Of a stretch of 64,000 nucleotides of DNA, positions 1 to 8,265 are shown in pieces. The first letter of the stretch is position 1. Each line of letters opens with the position of its first letter. Under the pieces are notes generated by a model that was not told where the DNA came from, searched no databases, and worked only from the letters and a program-made list of their open reading frames with translations. The position numbers were made by a program, and so were the translations under genes. Source of the stretch: Hyunsoonleella jejuensis (lineage in GTDB: Bacteria; Bacteroidota; Bacteroidia; Flavobacteriales; Flavobacteriaceae); the NCBI RefSeq assembly GCF_900111025.1, contig NZ_FOFN01000001.1, positions 434,001 to 498,000 of the forward strand. The letters run 5' to 3'.

Positions 1-245
1 TCACTCATATACAATTCCGCCATTTCTTCATAAAGTGCGTCCAAAGTTCCCTCAGCTTCCTTTTTGTAGGCTGCTTTATTTTCTTGAGACACCATACTCC
101 CTAGTTGTTCAATAGCGCTATCAAACGCTTTGGTGGCACCGGTAAGTTTAATAAACTCAATGGTTTCTTCTTTAAAACTTTCATCTTCTTGTGCATTCAT
201 TGAAATGGTGAATACTAAAAGAAATAACAATAGCAATCTTTTCAT
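1..245 (-). CDS. Secreted DUF2059-family protein, C-terminus cut by window edge
   Basis: The visible part starts with a clear signal peptide (MKRLLLLFLLVFTISMNAQ, then an acidic mature start). An alpha-helical stretch of the DUF2059 type follows (FIKLTGATKAFDSAIEQL and further). Proteins of this family are small, exported and of unknown function. The start at 245 puts the charged n-region directly before the hydrophobic core; an in-frame ATG three codons upstream (254) is the alternative. The reading frame runs off the left edge, so only about 81 codons are present. No downstream partner can be seen. Confidence 0.75.
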   Translation of the reverse strand, partial: MKRLLLLFLLVFTISMNAQEDESFKEETIEFIKLTGATKAFDSAIEQLGSMVSQENKAAYKKEAEGTLDALYEEMAELYMS

Positions 246-415
246 TTTTGACATGTTTTGGTTAATGTGAATTTTAGATATAGGTATAAAAATAGATAGA
301 AATGTTACAATTTCCTTCCGTTTCGCATAATTATATAAATAAAAACTCTAAAGAAATTGGTTTTCTTGGTAATTTATGAGAACGAAGACTTAATAAAATT
401 TCATACTCCCTGATG

Positions 416-751
416 TTACTGCCTAAACTTCGGGTTTACTAACGCCCGCATGGTCCTTATATAATCTTCCAGTTCTGCTAATTTATAAACGGTTTCTTGC
501 GTACCTAATTCAGTAAGTTTATAATATTTTCTAGTTCTATTGTTCACTTTTACAAATTCAACATCCAATAAACCTTCGGCTTCTAATTTATGTAATGATG
601 GGTAGAGCGCACCTTCAGTAATAATAAGCTCACCATTGGTGATTTCCTTTACTTTTTGTGTAATTTCATAGCCATACATTTTATCATTCTCGTTTAAGAG
701 CTTTAAAATGATGGTTGTTAAACTCCCTTTGTATAAATTAGTGCTTTTCAT
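416..751 (-). CDS. PadR-family transcriptional regulator
   Basis: A 111-residue winged-helix repressor. The N-terminus (NLYKGSLTTIILKLLNEN, then MYGYEIT) and the wing region (ITEGALYPSLHKLEAEGLL) are the PadR signature, followed by a C-terminal helix for dimerisation. PadR proteins usually repress their own gene and a neighbour in response to a small ligand. The reading frame can be extended to a TTG at 760, but ATG at 751 gives the usual family N-terminus. The gene is divergent from the ferredoxin reductase at 865, and a long inverted repeat lies between them, so local regulation is likely. The ligand cannot be predicted. Confidence 0.92.
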   Translation of the reverse strand: MKSTNLYKGSLTTIILKLLNENDKMYGYEITQKVKEITNGELIITEGALYPSLHKLEAEGLLDVEFVKVNNRTRKYYKLTELGTQETVYKLAELEDYIRTMRALVNPKFRQ

Positions 752-757
752 TACTTT

Positions 758-765
758 CAAATATA
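758..765 (-). promoter_or_regulatory. Candidate -7 box for the padR gene
   Basis: Read on the minus strand this is TATATTTG, which fits the Bacteroidota -7 consensus TAnnTTTG. It lies just upstream of the padR ATG at 751, so the transcript would have almost no leader. No clear -33 TTTG is seen. Confidence 0.45.
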
Positions 766-798
766 CATAATTTATCTATGCATAAAATTATTATGTAT
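763..798. promoter_or_regulatory. Inverted repeat, probable PadR operator
   Basis: ATACATAA (763-770) and its exact reverse complement TTATGTAT (791-798) are separated by 20 bp of AT-rich DNA containing an inner ATGCAT. The repeat overlaps the padR -7 box and lies about 45 bp upstream of the opposite promoter. PadR operators are typically palindromes with ATAC/GTAT-like arms. The assignment is inference from position and symmetry. Confidence 0.5.
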
Positions 799-841
799 TA
801 TTTTTTCGACTAATAATACCGATAAAACGTTACTGCTTCAT

Positions 842-849
842 TATTTTTG
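842..849 (+). promoter_or_regulatory. Candidate -7 box for the ferredoxin reductase gene
   Basis: TATTTTTG matches the TAnnTTTG consensus, 16 nt before the ATG at 865. Its position argues against a longer reading frame that would start inside it at 847. Confidence 0.5.
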
Positions 850-864
850 ATAAAAATTTATTTC

Positions 865-1929
865 ATGTCTGAATTTCATAAACTTTCTGTCAAAAACATC
901 AATAGAGAAACCGATAAATCGGTAAGCATAACCTTTAATGTTACTGATAATTTAAAACCTGTTTTTTCATTTAAAGCAGGGCAATACATTACATTAAAAA
1001 CCGACATTAACGGGAACGAGGTTAGGCGCGATTATTCACTTTGCGCCTCTCCAAAAAGCGGTGAATTAAAAGTAGCAGTAAAAGAAGTGAAAGACGGCAC
1101 GTTTTCAGCTTTTGCTAACAACAACCTAAAAGTTGGTGATGTTCTAAATGTTGCACCTCCCAGAGGTCGTTTTGTTTTTGAACCAAACGATAAAAAAACC
1201 AAAAATATCGCACTATTTGCTGCTGGTAGTGGTATTACACCCATTTTAAGTATCATAAAATGTGCTTTAGAAGAAGAAGTACATAGTAAAGTTATTTTGG
1301 TTTACGGGAATAAATCCACTAAAGATACCATGTTCCTTAATGAACTTTTAGAGCTACAACACCAATATAGTGAGCGTTTTTCAATTCAATTTGTATTTAG
1401 TCAAACCGATGAAGACGATGCTATTTTTGGACGTATTGAAAAAAGTACTGTAAACTACGTGATGAAAAACAAGCACAAGCACATAGATGTAGATGCGTTT
1501 TATTTATGTGGTCCGGAAGGCATGATCAACACCGTAAAAGGGGTATTAACCGAACATGGTATAAACGAAGACCGCATACATTTTGAACTGTTTAAAGCCG
1601 GTAAAACTTCAGAAAGTATAAAAGAGACAATTAGTGCAATACCTGTTGGACGTACAAAAATAACTGTTGTTGTAGATGATGAGGAATCTACCTTTGAAAT
1701 GTCTTCTAAACAAACCATTCTTGAAGCTGCGCTCGACGAAGATCTTGATGCGCCCTATTCCTGCCAAGGTGGTATTTGCAGTAGTTGCTTAGGGAGAATT
1801 AAAGAAGGTGCCGCCACTATGGTACAAAACAATATTTTAACTGAAAGTGAAGTCGCTGAGGGATTGATTTTAACGTGTCAGGCGCATCCAACAACGTCTA
1901 CTATCATTGTTGATTACGATGATGTTTAA
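865..1929 (+). CDS. PaaE-like ferredoxin reductase with C-terminal 2Fe-2S domain
   Basis: A 354-residue, three-domain electron-transfer protein. An N-terminal FAD-binding barrel has the RDYSLCASP flavin motif at about residue 56. An NAD(P)-binding domain has GSGITPILSI and CGPEGM. A C-terminal plant-type ferredoxin domain has C-x4-C-x2-C (CQGGICSSC) and a fourth Cys about 30 residues later (LTCQAHP). The order matches phenylacetyl-CoA epoxidase reductase PaaE and related oxygenase reductases, which pass electrons from NADPH to a diiron or Rieske oxygenase. No paa genes or oxygenase are nearby, so the partner is unknown. The start at 865 (MSEFHKLSVKN) is preferred because a promoter box covers the upstream alternative at 847. 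Confidence 0.9.
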   Translation: MSEFHKLSVKNINRETDKSVSITFNVTDNLKPVFSFKAGQYITLKTDINGNEVRRDYSLCASPKSGELKVAVKEVKDGTFSAFANNNLKVGDVLNVAPPRGRFVFEPNDKKTKNIALFAAGSGITPILSIIKCALEEEVHSKVILVYGNKSTKDTMFLNELLELQHQYSERFSIQFVFSQTDEDDAIFGRIEKSTVNYVMKNKHKHIDVDAFYLCGPEGMINTVKGVLTEHGINEDRIHFELFKAGKTSESIKETISAIPVGRTKITVVVDDEESTFEMSSKQTILEAALDEDLDAPYSCQGGICSSCLGRIKEGAATMVQNNILTESEVAEGLILTCQAHPTTSTIIVDYDDV

Positions 1930-1948
1930 AGCCGAACCCTAAATCTCT

Positions 1949-2971
1949 TTAAACAACAGCGTTTATTTTATCTACAATCGTTTTTGGTGAGATTGATGCA
2001 CTGGCCCTTTTATAACCTTCAGGACATTTATTACCATAAACCGAGGTTGGTATTAAAGGAAATTGTTCCCTATCAGAAAGTAAAGCATAATATTCTGGTT
2101 GATTAAATGGCGCAAAACCGGTAAAGGGATGCGTTACACCCCAAATGGTGACCACTTTAATACCCAACATTGCTGCCACGTGCGCATTTCCAGAGTCCAT
2201 AGAAAGCATTACATCGAGGTTTGAAATAATATCTAACTCTGCATCTAATGACACCTTTCCAGCTACATTAACTGTATTGTCGTTAAATTTTTCCCAACGG
2301 TTTAAAATGGCTTCCTCATTTTTTCCACCACCAAAGAGCAACACTTTGAAATTTTCTGAAAGTGTTTTTACCACCTCCTCCATTAAATTTAAAGGATACA
2401 TTTTACCGTCGTGCGCTGCAAAAGGTGCAATGCCTATAAGCGCTTCCTTTCTGTCGCCTAAAAGGCCTTTTAGTGTTTTATCTAGATCTACTTTCTCTGG
2501 AAAAGAGGGCCTTGACAGATCAACTGGATAACCCAAAGCGCCGAATACATCAGCATAGCGTTGAGGTGTTGTTTTTAATTGCTTGAATAACTTACCCGAA
2601 GTCAATTGCCGTTTTTCAGTGCGCCCTTTATCAATTGTAACAAACCTTCTACATTTAATAAACTGTTTTAACACCTTGCTTCTCAAAACATTATGTAAAT
2701 CGGCAATGGCATAAAATTTATAGTGCTTATTGATATGTCTGGCCAATTTGTAAAGGCCAAATGTGCCTTTGTGTTGCCCTTTTACATCAACTGTAATTAC
2801 CTCAATATCTTTTAAATCCCTAAAAAACGGTTTAAAAAAAGGTTTGGTTAATACTGTGATTTTTAACTCAGGATGTTGTGCGATAGCTGCCCTTAACACA
2901 GGTACTGTCATAGCAACGTCTCCCATCGCTGAGAGACGTATAACCAATATATGTTTTTTAGGTTGGGACAT
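1949..2971 (-). CDS. Glycosyltransferase family 9 (heptosyltransferase-like)
   Basis: A 340-residue GT9/GT-B enzyme of the ADP-heptose:LPS heptosyltransferase type. The N-terminus (HILVIRLSAMGDVAMTVPVL) and the C-terminal donor-site region (MDSGNAHVAAMLGIKVVTIWG, then HPFTGFAP) are the family hallmarks. It probably adds a sugar to the lipopolysaccharide core at the inner membrane. It precedes a DUF4254 gene on the same strand, a pairing often seen in Flavobacteriia, although upstream DNA holds a repeat that separates them. The donor sugar cannot be read from the sequence; heptose is only the family default. Confidence 0.88.
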   Translation of the reverse strand: MSQPKKHILVIRLSAMGDVAMTVPVLRAAIAQHPELKITVLTKPFFKPFFRDLKDIEVITVDVKGQHKGTFGLYKLARHINKHYKFYAIADLHNVLRSKVLKQFIKCRRFVTIDKGRTEKRQLTSGKLFKQLKTTPQRYADVFGALGYPVDLSRPSFPEKVDLDKTLKGLLGDRKEALIGIAPFAAHDGKMYPLNLMEEVVKTLSENFKVLLFGGGKNEEAILNRWEKFNDNTVNVAGKVSLDAELDIISNLDVMLSMDSGNAHVAAMLGIKVVTIWGVTHPFTGFAPFNQPEYYALLSDREQFPLIPTSVYGNKCPEGYKRASASISPKTIVDKINAVV

Positions 2972-2985
2972 AAATTACATCTCTA

Positions 2986-3049
2986 TGTCACGTTGAGCGC
3001 AGTCGAAACGTCCTTAAAAATGAGATTCTTCACTTCGTTCAGAATGACA
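2986..3049. repeat. Dispersed flavobacterial intergenic repeat (two units)
   Basis: The spacer between the GT9 and DUF4254 genes is filled by TGTCACGTTGAGCGCAGTCG (from 2986) and GATTCTTCACTTCGTTCAGA followed by ATGACA (about 3024-3049). Variants of these units recur at 41683, 44772 and 46801 in this window. Such short palindrome-rich units are scattered between genes in Flavobacteriia; they are non-coding and may form transcript hairpins. Confidence 0.7.
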
Positions 3050-3054
3050 ATACT

Positions 3055-3660
3055 CTACTTCTGAGAACGCAACACTGGGTTTAGTTCGTCATCATTGTAC
3101 ATCTTCATTTGCTTGTACACTTTCATATATTTATCGCCATTTTCTATATCCTTTAAAAGCGTATCAATTGCAGTAGATAAATCTACACGTTGTTCTAATA
3201 AAACATCTAACTTTGCTTTACAGGCAGCTCTGTGTGCATCAGAAGCATCGGTTCTTGTTGCTTCTTCGTTCATATGATATACTTTTAGTGCCAAAATGGA
3301 TAACCTATCAATACCCCAAGCTGGACTTTCAGTATTAATGGTGCCATCGTCTTTCACTGTGACATCTTTATATTTTTCAAGAAAATAACTATCTATATAC
3401 TCTACCATATCGGTTCGGTCTTGATTGGATGCATCAATTTGACGTTTTAATGTTAATGCAGCTACCGGATCTATTTGAGGATCGCGAATAATATCTTCAT
3501 AATGCCATTGTACGGTATCTATCCAGCACTTTCTGTACAATAAATGTTCTATTAAATCACTTTTTGGATATGGGTTTTCAAAAGGCTGATCTACTGTATT
3601 AATTACATGGTATTTTTCAATTACATCTTGAAATATCTTATTGGCTTTGTCGGTAAACAT
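3055..3660 (-). CDS. DUF4254 domain protein
   Basis: A 201-residue soluble, helix-rich protein covering the whole DUF4254 family (FENPYPKSDLIEHLLYRKCWIDTVQWHYEDIIRDP near residues 28-62). No signal peptide or membrane segment is visible. The family is restricted largely to Bacteroidota, is commonly found beside heptosyltransferase genes, and has no assigned biochemical function. A promoter box just upstream (3680-3687) indicates its own transcription, divergent from upp. A role in LPS-core assembly is suggested only by the GT9 neighbour. Confidence 0.85.
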   Translation of the reverse strand: MFTDKANKIFQDVIEKYHVINTVDQPFENPYPKSDLIEHLLYRKCWIDTVQWHYEDIIRDPQIDPVAALTLKRQIDASNQDRTDMVEYIDSYFLEKYKDVTVKDDGTINTESPAWGIDRLSILALKVYHMNEEATRTDASDAHRAACKAKLDVLLEQRVDLSTAIDTLLKDIENGDKYMKVYKQMKMYNDDELNPVLRSQK

Positions 3661-3679
3661 AGGTATTAAATTTAGACCA

Positions 3680-3687
3680 CAAATATA
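3680..3687 (-). promoter_or_regulatory. Candidate -7 box for the DUF4254 gene
   Basis: On the minus strand TATATTTG matches TAnnTTTG and lies 20 nt before the ATG at 3660. The divergent upp gene has a weaker TAACTTTA at 3699-3706, so the two promoters would be back to back. Confidence 0.45.
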
Positions 3688-3730
3688 CTTATATTAGTTA
3701 ACTTTAGCATTCTAAAGCTTATCATAAAAT

Positions 3731-4390
3731 ATGCATGTTCGTAACCTTTCAAAAGAAAACTCAATATTAAACAGGTTTATTTCTGAAATACGAGATATGG
3801 ACATACAGAAAGATAGTATGCGATTTAGAAGAAACATAGAACGCATAGGGGAAATTTTAGGGTATGAAATGAGTAAAACCCTGCGCTACAGAGCAAAAGT
3901 GGTTACTACACCTTTGGGTAATTTTGATACATACGACTTTGATAATAGCATTGTACTTTGCTCGATTTTAAGAGCTGGTGTACCCCTGCATAACGGACTT
4001 TTAAATTATTTTGATACTGCCGAAAATGCTTTTATTTCAGCATACAGACACCATAAAGCACACCCTGAAAATTTTGAAATTGTGGTGGAGTATTTGTCTT
4101 GTCCCGATTTATCAAATAAGACACTAATTTTAGCTGACCCCATGTTGGCTACAGGTCAATCTATGTTAGCTACTTTTGAAGCATTACAGCCTTTCGGGGT
4201 CCCAAAAAATATTCATCTAGTAAGTGTAATAGGAGCACAGGAAGGCGTAGATTTTGTATCAACTAAATTTCCAGAAAACACACATCTTTGGATAGCTTCA
4301 ATCGATGACACACTAAACGATAAGGGCTATATAATTCCAGGCTTGGGAGATGCTGGCGATTTGTCTTTTGGTAAAAAACTACAGAAATAG
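3731..4390 (+). CDS. upp: Uracil phosphoribosyltransferase
   Basis: A 219-residue type I phosphoribosyltransferase that makes UMP from uracil and PRPP in pyrimidine salvage. The PRPP-binding loop is the variant ADPMLATGQSM (about residues 136-146), typical of Upp, and the uracil-binding C-terminal region (YIIPGLGDAGDLSFG) is intact. Length is normal for the family (about 210). It converges on the DUF6427 gene and their coding ends overlap by 12 nt, so no terminator can fit between them. The function is secure. Confidence 0.97.
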   Translation: MHVRNLSKENSILNRFISEIRDMDIQKDSMRFRRNIERIGEILGYEMSKTLRYRAKVVTTPLGNFDTYDFDNSIVLCSILRAGVPLHNGLLNYFDTAENAFISAYRHHKAHPENFEIVVEYLSCPDLSNKTLILADPMLATGQSMLATFEALQPFGVPKNIHLVSVIGAQEGVDFVSTKFPENTHLWIASIDDTLNDKGYIIPGLGDAGDLSFGKKLQK

Positions 4391-5302
4391 AAGTGCTACA
4401 GGTACTATTAGCAGTACTAAAAAAAACACTTCCTTAAACCATTTTTCTCTTATTACCTCAATATAGCTAGATATGATAATAGCCAATGGCGCAAATACAA
4501 ATAAGAATTCCCCTCCACTTTTTTCCGGTGCAATTATCAATAATAAGAATGATATAATTACAGTCCAAATTATAAGATAAAATGCTGGTCGCAGTGACTT
4601 TTTTTTCAGATTGATGCTTTTTATGTAAAACAATAATGACCAGAGGCCAAACGAAAAAAATAATGTAAGTGCTACCAAAAATTGAGGGGTGTTGTACACG
4701 CTGAAGTCGAAACTAATTTCAAAACCATTAATGAAATGGCTTGTCAATTCATAATTAGCGAAAAAACAAATGCAATACGCAATAAGTAATACAGCTACAA
4801 TAGCAGTTAATGGAATAAGCCAATTTCTTAGTTTATTATCGGTATATAAAAAAACTGCAACTGGTATTAATATAAGAAATACGCTGGCCCAAGCATAACA
4901 TATTGCTGCTAGTGTTATCCAAAACGCAGCGTCAAACAGCTTTTTTTTTATGCTTTTCTGGGAACGTAAACTAATAAGACGTCTTAAACTAAACAACAAA
5001 AATATATTCGCTAAAAGAAGTTTTAAGCTACCCGTTGTTTGTGGCACCATAAGTAAAAACGAAGCATATAGTACAATTTCAAAATTATTGGTCTGGGTTA
5101 AGTTATTTTTCCCAGAAACAAAGTTTAAAACCAACATTGAAAAGTAACCGAACAAAAAAAGGACACTAACAATTAAAAGGTTATTGAAACTTATAGCGTA
5201 ATTTCCAATCTTAAAAAATGAAATAGAACAAGCAATGGCAATAATAAAAAAGACAATTATAAAATTAATTGGCTTAGATTTATTAAAAATGCTTGTAATC
5301 AT
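4379..5302 (-). CDS. DUF6427 polytopic membrane protein
   Basis: A 307-residue inner-membrane protein with roughly eight to nine hydrophobic segments and very short loops. Basic residues follow the region around 110-120 (SLRRLISLRSQKSIKKKLF). It matches the flavobacterial DUF6427 family as I recall it, normally found between upp and a small DUF6341 gene, the arrangement seen here. No catalytic motif is evident and the function is unknown. Its 3' end overlaps upp on the opposite strand. The family name rests on recognition of sequence and context. Confidence 0.75.
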   Translation of the reverse strand: MITSIFNKSKPINFIIVFFIIAIACSISFFKIGNYAISFNNLLIVSVLFLFGYFSMLVLNFVSGKNNLTQTNNFEIVLYASFLLMVPQTTGSLKLLLANIFLLFSLRRLISLRSQKSIKKKLFDAAFWITLAAICYAWASVFLILIPVAVFLYTDNKLRNWLIPLTAIVAVLLIAYCICFFANYELTSHFINGFEISFDFSVYNTPQFLVALTLFFSFGLWSLLFYIKSINLKKKSLRPAFYLIIWTVIISFLLLIIAPEKSGGEFLFVFAPLAIIISSYIEVIREKWFKEVFFLVLLIVPVALLFL

Positions 5303-5314
5303 TAACTGTTTTTG

Positions 5315-5322
5315 TATTTTTG
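5315..5322 (+). promoter_or_regulatory. Candidate -7 box for the DUF6341 gene
   Basis: TATTTTTG matches TAnnTTTG, 18 nt before the ATG at 5341. A CTTG lies about 20 nt further upstream in the -33 position. The box sits inside the longer frame starting at 5320, which is therefore rejected. Confidence 0.5.
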
Positions 5323-5340
5323 CTTCGTAAATATACTAAT

Positions 5341-5568
5341 ATGAAAGACTTCTTTTACGCTATACAAGATTTATTTGTTAATGTGCTTTTTGCGCCATAC
5401 GATGCACTAAGAGCATTAGAATTGGATAACTGGTGGCTTGCAAATACCGTATCATGGATTTTTTCCATTATATGTGTAGTTGCCATAGTTTATTGGATGA
5501 AGCAACTAAGAATATTTGATAACAACAACGAAGAAGATAAGAGTATTTCTTCGCACTCGTTTTTATAA
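5341..5568 (+). CDS. Small DUF6341-type membrane protein
   Basis: A 75-residue protein with an N-terminal amphipathic part (MKDFFYAIQDLFVNVLFAPYDALR), one transmembrane helix at about 40-58 (WIFSIICVVAIVYW) and an acidic, Ser-rich tail (NNNEEDKSISS). It matches the small flavobacterial DUF6341 family found next to DUF6427 and purD. The function is unknown; one membrane span and a cytoplasmic tail suggest an accessory role in a membrane complex. Its stop overlaps the purD stop region by 6 nt on the opposite strand. Confidence 0.75.
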   Translation: MKDFFYAIQDLFVNVLFAPYDALRALELDNWWLANTVSWIFSIICVVAIVYWMKQLRIFDNNNEEDKSISSHSFL

Positions 5569-6834
5569 ATCGAATCCAATATCTTTACGATAGTTCATCT
5601 TATCAAAATGTAGTTTTTCTATACTTTGGTAAGATTTTTTTATGGCCTCTTGGTAAGTTTCCCCATAAGATGTTATTGCCATAACACGACCACCCGAAGT
5701 TATAATTTTACCATCTTTTAATTGCGCTCCAGCATGAAAAGGAATGGAATTTGTTATATTTTCTATTCCTGTAATTTCTTTACCTTTCTCGTATGCCTCA
5801 GGATATCCTCCAGAAACGAGCACAACAGTGGTAGCCGCACGCTCATCAATTTCAATATCAATTTTATCAAGAGTTCCGTTAGCCATGGCTTGTAGTATTT
5901 CCACTAAATCGTTCTTCAACCTTGGAAAAACTACTTCGGTTTCAGGGTCGCCCATTCGCACGTTGTATTCAATAACTTTTGGGTCGTCTCCAACTTTAAT
6001 TAATCCAATGAATATAAAGCCTACGTAAGGCAAATTGTCTTTCTTTAAGCCCTCAACGGTAGGTTTTACGATGCGCTCTTCAATCTTACTTAAGAACTCA
6101 TCTGTAGCAAAAGGCACTGGAGACACTGCGCCCATACCGCCAGTATTTAAACCAGTATCGCCTTCACCAATTCGTTTATAATCTTTTGCTGTGGGCAATA
6201 CTTTGTAATGTGTGCCATCGGTTAGCACAAAACAACTTAGCTCTATCCCATCTAAAAACTCTTCAATCACTACTTTAGTACTGGCATCACCAAATTTAGC
6301 ATCAACAAGCATGCTTTTTAGTTCTGCTTTAGCTTCATCTATATCATTTAAAATCACTACACCTTTCCCAGCGGCTAATCCATCTGCCTTCAATACATAC
6401 GGCGGTTTTAAGGTGTCTAGAAATGTATACCCTTTTTCAACGGTATCTTTAGTAAAGCTTTCATAAGCTGCAGTTGGGATGTTATGACGATACAAAAATT
6501 CCTTAGCAAATTCTTTGCTACCTTCCAGTTCTGCAGCTACTTTTTGTGGCCCAATAACTGACACATGCTTAATCTCATCATCATTCAAAAAATAATCATG
6601 AACTCCTTTTACCAAAGGATCTTCTGGACCAACAACAACCATATCAATCTGCTTATCCAAAACTAAGGCCTTAATCGCTTCAAAATCGGTAACACCAAAA
6701 TTTACATTAGTTGCAACCTCAGCAGTTCCTGAGTTTCCTGGTGCAACGTATAGATTTTTAAATATATCACTTTGAGCAATTTTCCACGCGAAAGTATGCT
6801 CTCTTCCTCCCGAACCTAGTATTAAAATATTCAT
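5563..6834 (-). CDS. purD: Phosphoribosylamine-glycine ligase (GAR synthetase)
   Basis: A 423-residue ATP-grasp enzyme that joins glycine to 5-phosphoribosylamine with ATP, the second step of de novo purine synthesis. The N-terminal domain starts MNILILGSGGREHTFAWK. The ATP-grasp core has PPYVLKADGLAAGKGVVI, and the catalytic region includes YNVRMGDPETEVVFPRL. A longer frame to 6888 exists, but its start lies in a promoter box (6886-6893), and ATG at 6834 gives the standard N-terminus and usual length (about 425). It is transcribed alone, convergent with the DUF6341 gene. Confidence 0.97.
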   Translation of the reverse strand: MNILILGSGGREHTFAWKIAQSDIFKNLYVAPGNSGTAEVATNVNFGVTDFEAIKALVLDKQIDMVVVGPEDPLVKGVHDYFLNDDEIKHVSVIGPQKVAAELEGSKEFAKEFLYRHNIPTAAYESFTKDTVEKGYTFLDTLKPPYVLKADGLAAGKGVVILNDIDEAKAELKSMLVDAKFGDASTKVVIEEFLDGIELSCFVLTDGTHYKVLPTAKDYKRIGEGDTGLNTGGMGAVSPVPFATDEFLSKIEERIVKPTVEGLKKDNLPYVGFIFIGLIKVGDDPKVIEYNVRMGDPETEVVFPRLKNDLVEILQAMANGTLDKIDIEIDERAATTVVLVSGGYPEAYEKGKEITGIENITNSIPFHAGAQLKDGKIITSGGRVMAITSYGETYQEAIKKSYQSIEKLHFDKMNYRKDIGFDL

Positions 6835-6885
6835 GTGTTTGGTTTTAGTTTCCCTTTGAATGGGAAAAACAATTTTAAGTTTGCG

Positions 6886-6893
6886 CAAAAATA
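6886..6893 (-). promoter_or_regulatory. Candidate -7 box for purD
   Basis: On the minus strand TATTTTTG matches TAnnTTTG and gives a leader of about 45 nt before the purD ATG at 6834. It also decides between the two possible purD starts. Confidence 0.5.
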
Positions 6894-6954
6894 AAATTAA
6901 TGCTTCTAATACACGAATATTTTTTATTTACTTTACACCAATACAGGTTTTAAA

Positions 6955-8265
6955 GTGAATTTATTTAATCTTACATTAAAATTAAAAGGATTTCCTATTG
7001 ATAAGGCTAAACGCGACTTATCCGAAATTCAATCTAAAACAGACTCTGAATACAAAACATATTTAAGCTCTAGAAAAAAACAGATTGTTGCCTATCATTT
7101 AAAACACAATAGGTTTTATAAAAACTTAACTGAAGGTATAGATACTAGCGAATGGCACAACCTTCCAGTAATTAAAAAAAGTGATTTACAAATTCCATTA
7201 GCTGAAAGACTATCAGACGGCTTTACTGTAAAGAATTGTCATATTCATAAAACATCAGGCTCTTCTGGAACACCTTTAATTTTCGCAAAAGATAAATATG
7301 CTCATGCGCTTTCTTGGGCAAATTTTATAGATAGATATGCGTGGTATGATATTGATGCGACTGCCTCTAAACAAGCTAGGTTTTATGGTATTCCGCTAAA
7401 AGGTATAGCGCATTATAAAGAACGCTTGAAAGATGTTTTAGCTAACCGTTTTCGGTTTTCGGTTTTCGATATGAGTGAAAAACAATTAGAATGTAACTTA
7501 AAAAAATTTGAGACTATACCATTTGAATATATAAATGGTTATACCAGTGCTATTGTACAGTTTGCTAAGTACTTAGAAGAAAAAAATAGTGTTCTAAAAG
7601 ATGTTTGTCCTACACTTAAAGTCTGTATTGTAACAGCTGAAATGCTTTTTAAGGATGACAAAATCTTATTGAAAAAACACCTTGGTGTCCCTATTGCGAA
7701 CGAATATGGTTCTGCCGAATTAAGTTTGATTGCCTTTAATAATCTAGATAACGAGTGGATAGTTAATACTGAAGATTTATTTGTTGAGGTTTTAGATGAT
7801 AATGACAATCCTGTTCCTATTGGAAAAGAAGGGCGTATAGTAGTTACTTCACTTTACAATAAAGCGCACCCTTTTATTCGCTATGACCTTGGCGATGTTG
7901 GGACGTTCCATGAAAACAGTACTATTAACAAGCCTATTTTAAAACGTGTTACAGGTAGAACTAGTGATATTTTGGTGTTACCAAGTGGAAAAAAAGCTGT
8001 TGGCTTAACGTTTTATTATGTGACTAAAACGGTAATTGAAGATGATGCTAACGTAAAAGAATTTATTATTGAACAACATGCCTTAGATACTTTTAAAATA
8101 CTTTACACCAGTAGAGAAACGCTTTCTGAAACTAAAATAAAAGCCATAAAGAAAGCCATAGCAAGCTATTTAGAATCTGGCTTAAATGTTAGTTTTGAAA
8201 GAAAAACAGCATTAAAACGCACTAAAGGCGGTAAGCTAAAACAATTTACATCTTTTGTGAAGTAA
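6955..8265 (+). CDS. CapK-like adenylate-forming enzyme (phenylacetate-CoA ligase family)
   Basis: A 436-residue protein of the PaaK/CapK branch of the ANL superfamily. Visible motifs are the phosphate loop HKTSGSSGTPLIFAK (about 100-114), EYGSAELSLIAF (about 251-262) and RYDLGDVG (about 314-321). A C-terminal subdomain contains GRTSDILVLPSG. CapK homologues are common next to capsule or exopolysaccharide genes, where they probably activate a carboxylic acid for sugar or lipid modification; the substrate is unknown. The start is a GTG at 6955 with no closer ATG. It converges on the GT2 gene and overlaps it by 20 nt, marking the 3' edge of the polysaccharide locus. Confidence 0.85.
   Translation: MNLFNLTLKLKGFPIDKAKRDLSEIQSKTDSEYKTYLSSRKKQIVAYHLKHNRFYKNLTEGIDTSEWHNLPVIKKSDLQIPLAERLSDGFTVKNCHIHKTSGSSGTPLIFAKDKYAHALSWANFIDRYAWYDIDATASKQARFYGIPLKGIAHYKERLKDVLANRFRFSVFDMSEKQLECNLKKFETIPFEYINGYTSAIVQFAKYLEEKNSVLKDVCPTLKVCIVTAEMLFKDDKILLKKHLGVPIANEYGSAELSLIAFNNLDNEWIVNTEDLFVEVLDDNDNPVPIGKEGRIVVTSLYNKAHPFIRYDLGDVGTFHENSTINKPILKRVTGRTSDILVLPSGKKAVGLTFYYVTKTVIEDDANVKEFIIEQHALDTFKILYTSRETLSETKIKAIKKAIASYLESGLNVSFERKTALKRTKGGKLKQFTSFVK

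Noticed and set aside
1924-1954. GTTTAAAG ... CTTTAAAC hairpin as a terminator between the reductase and GT9 genes
   Set aside because: The arms include the stop codons of both genes, are very AT-rich and lack a following T-run, so the pairing may be chance.
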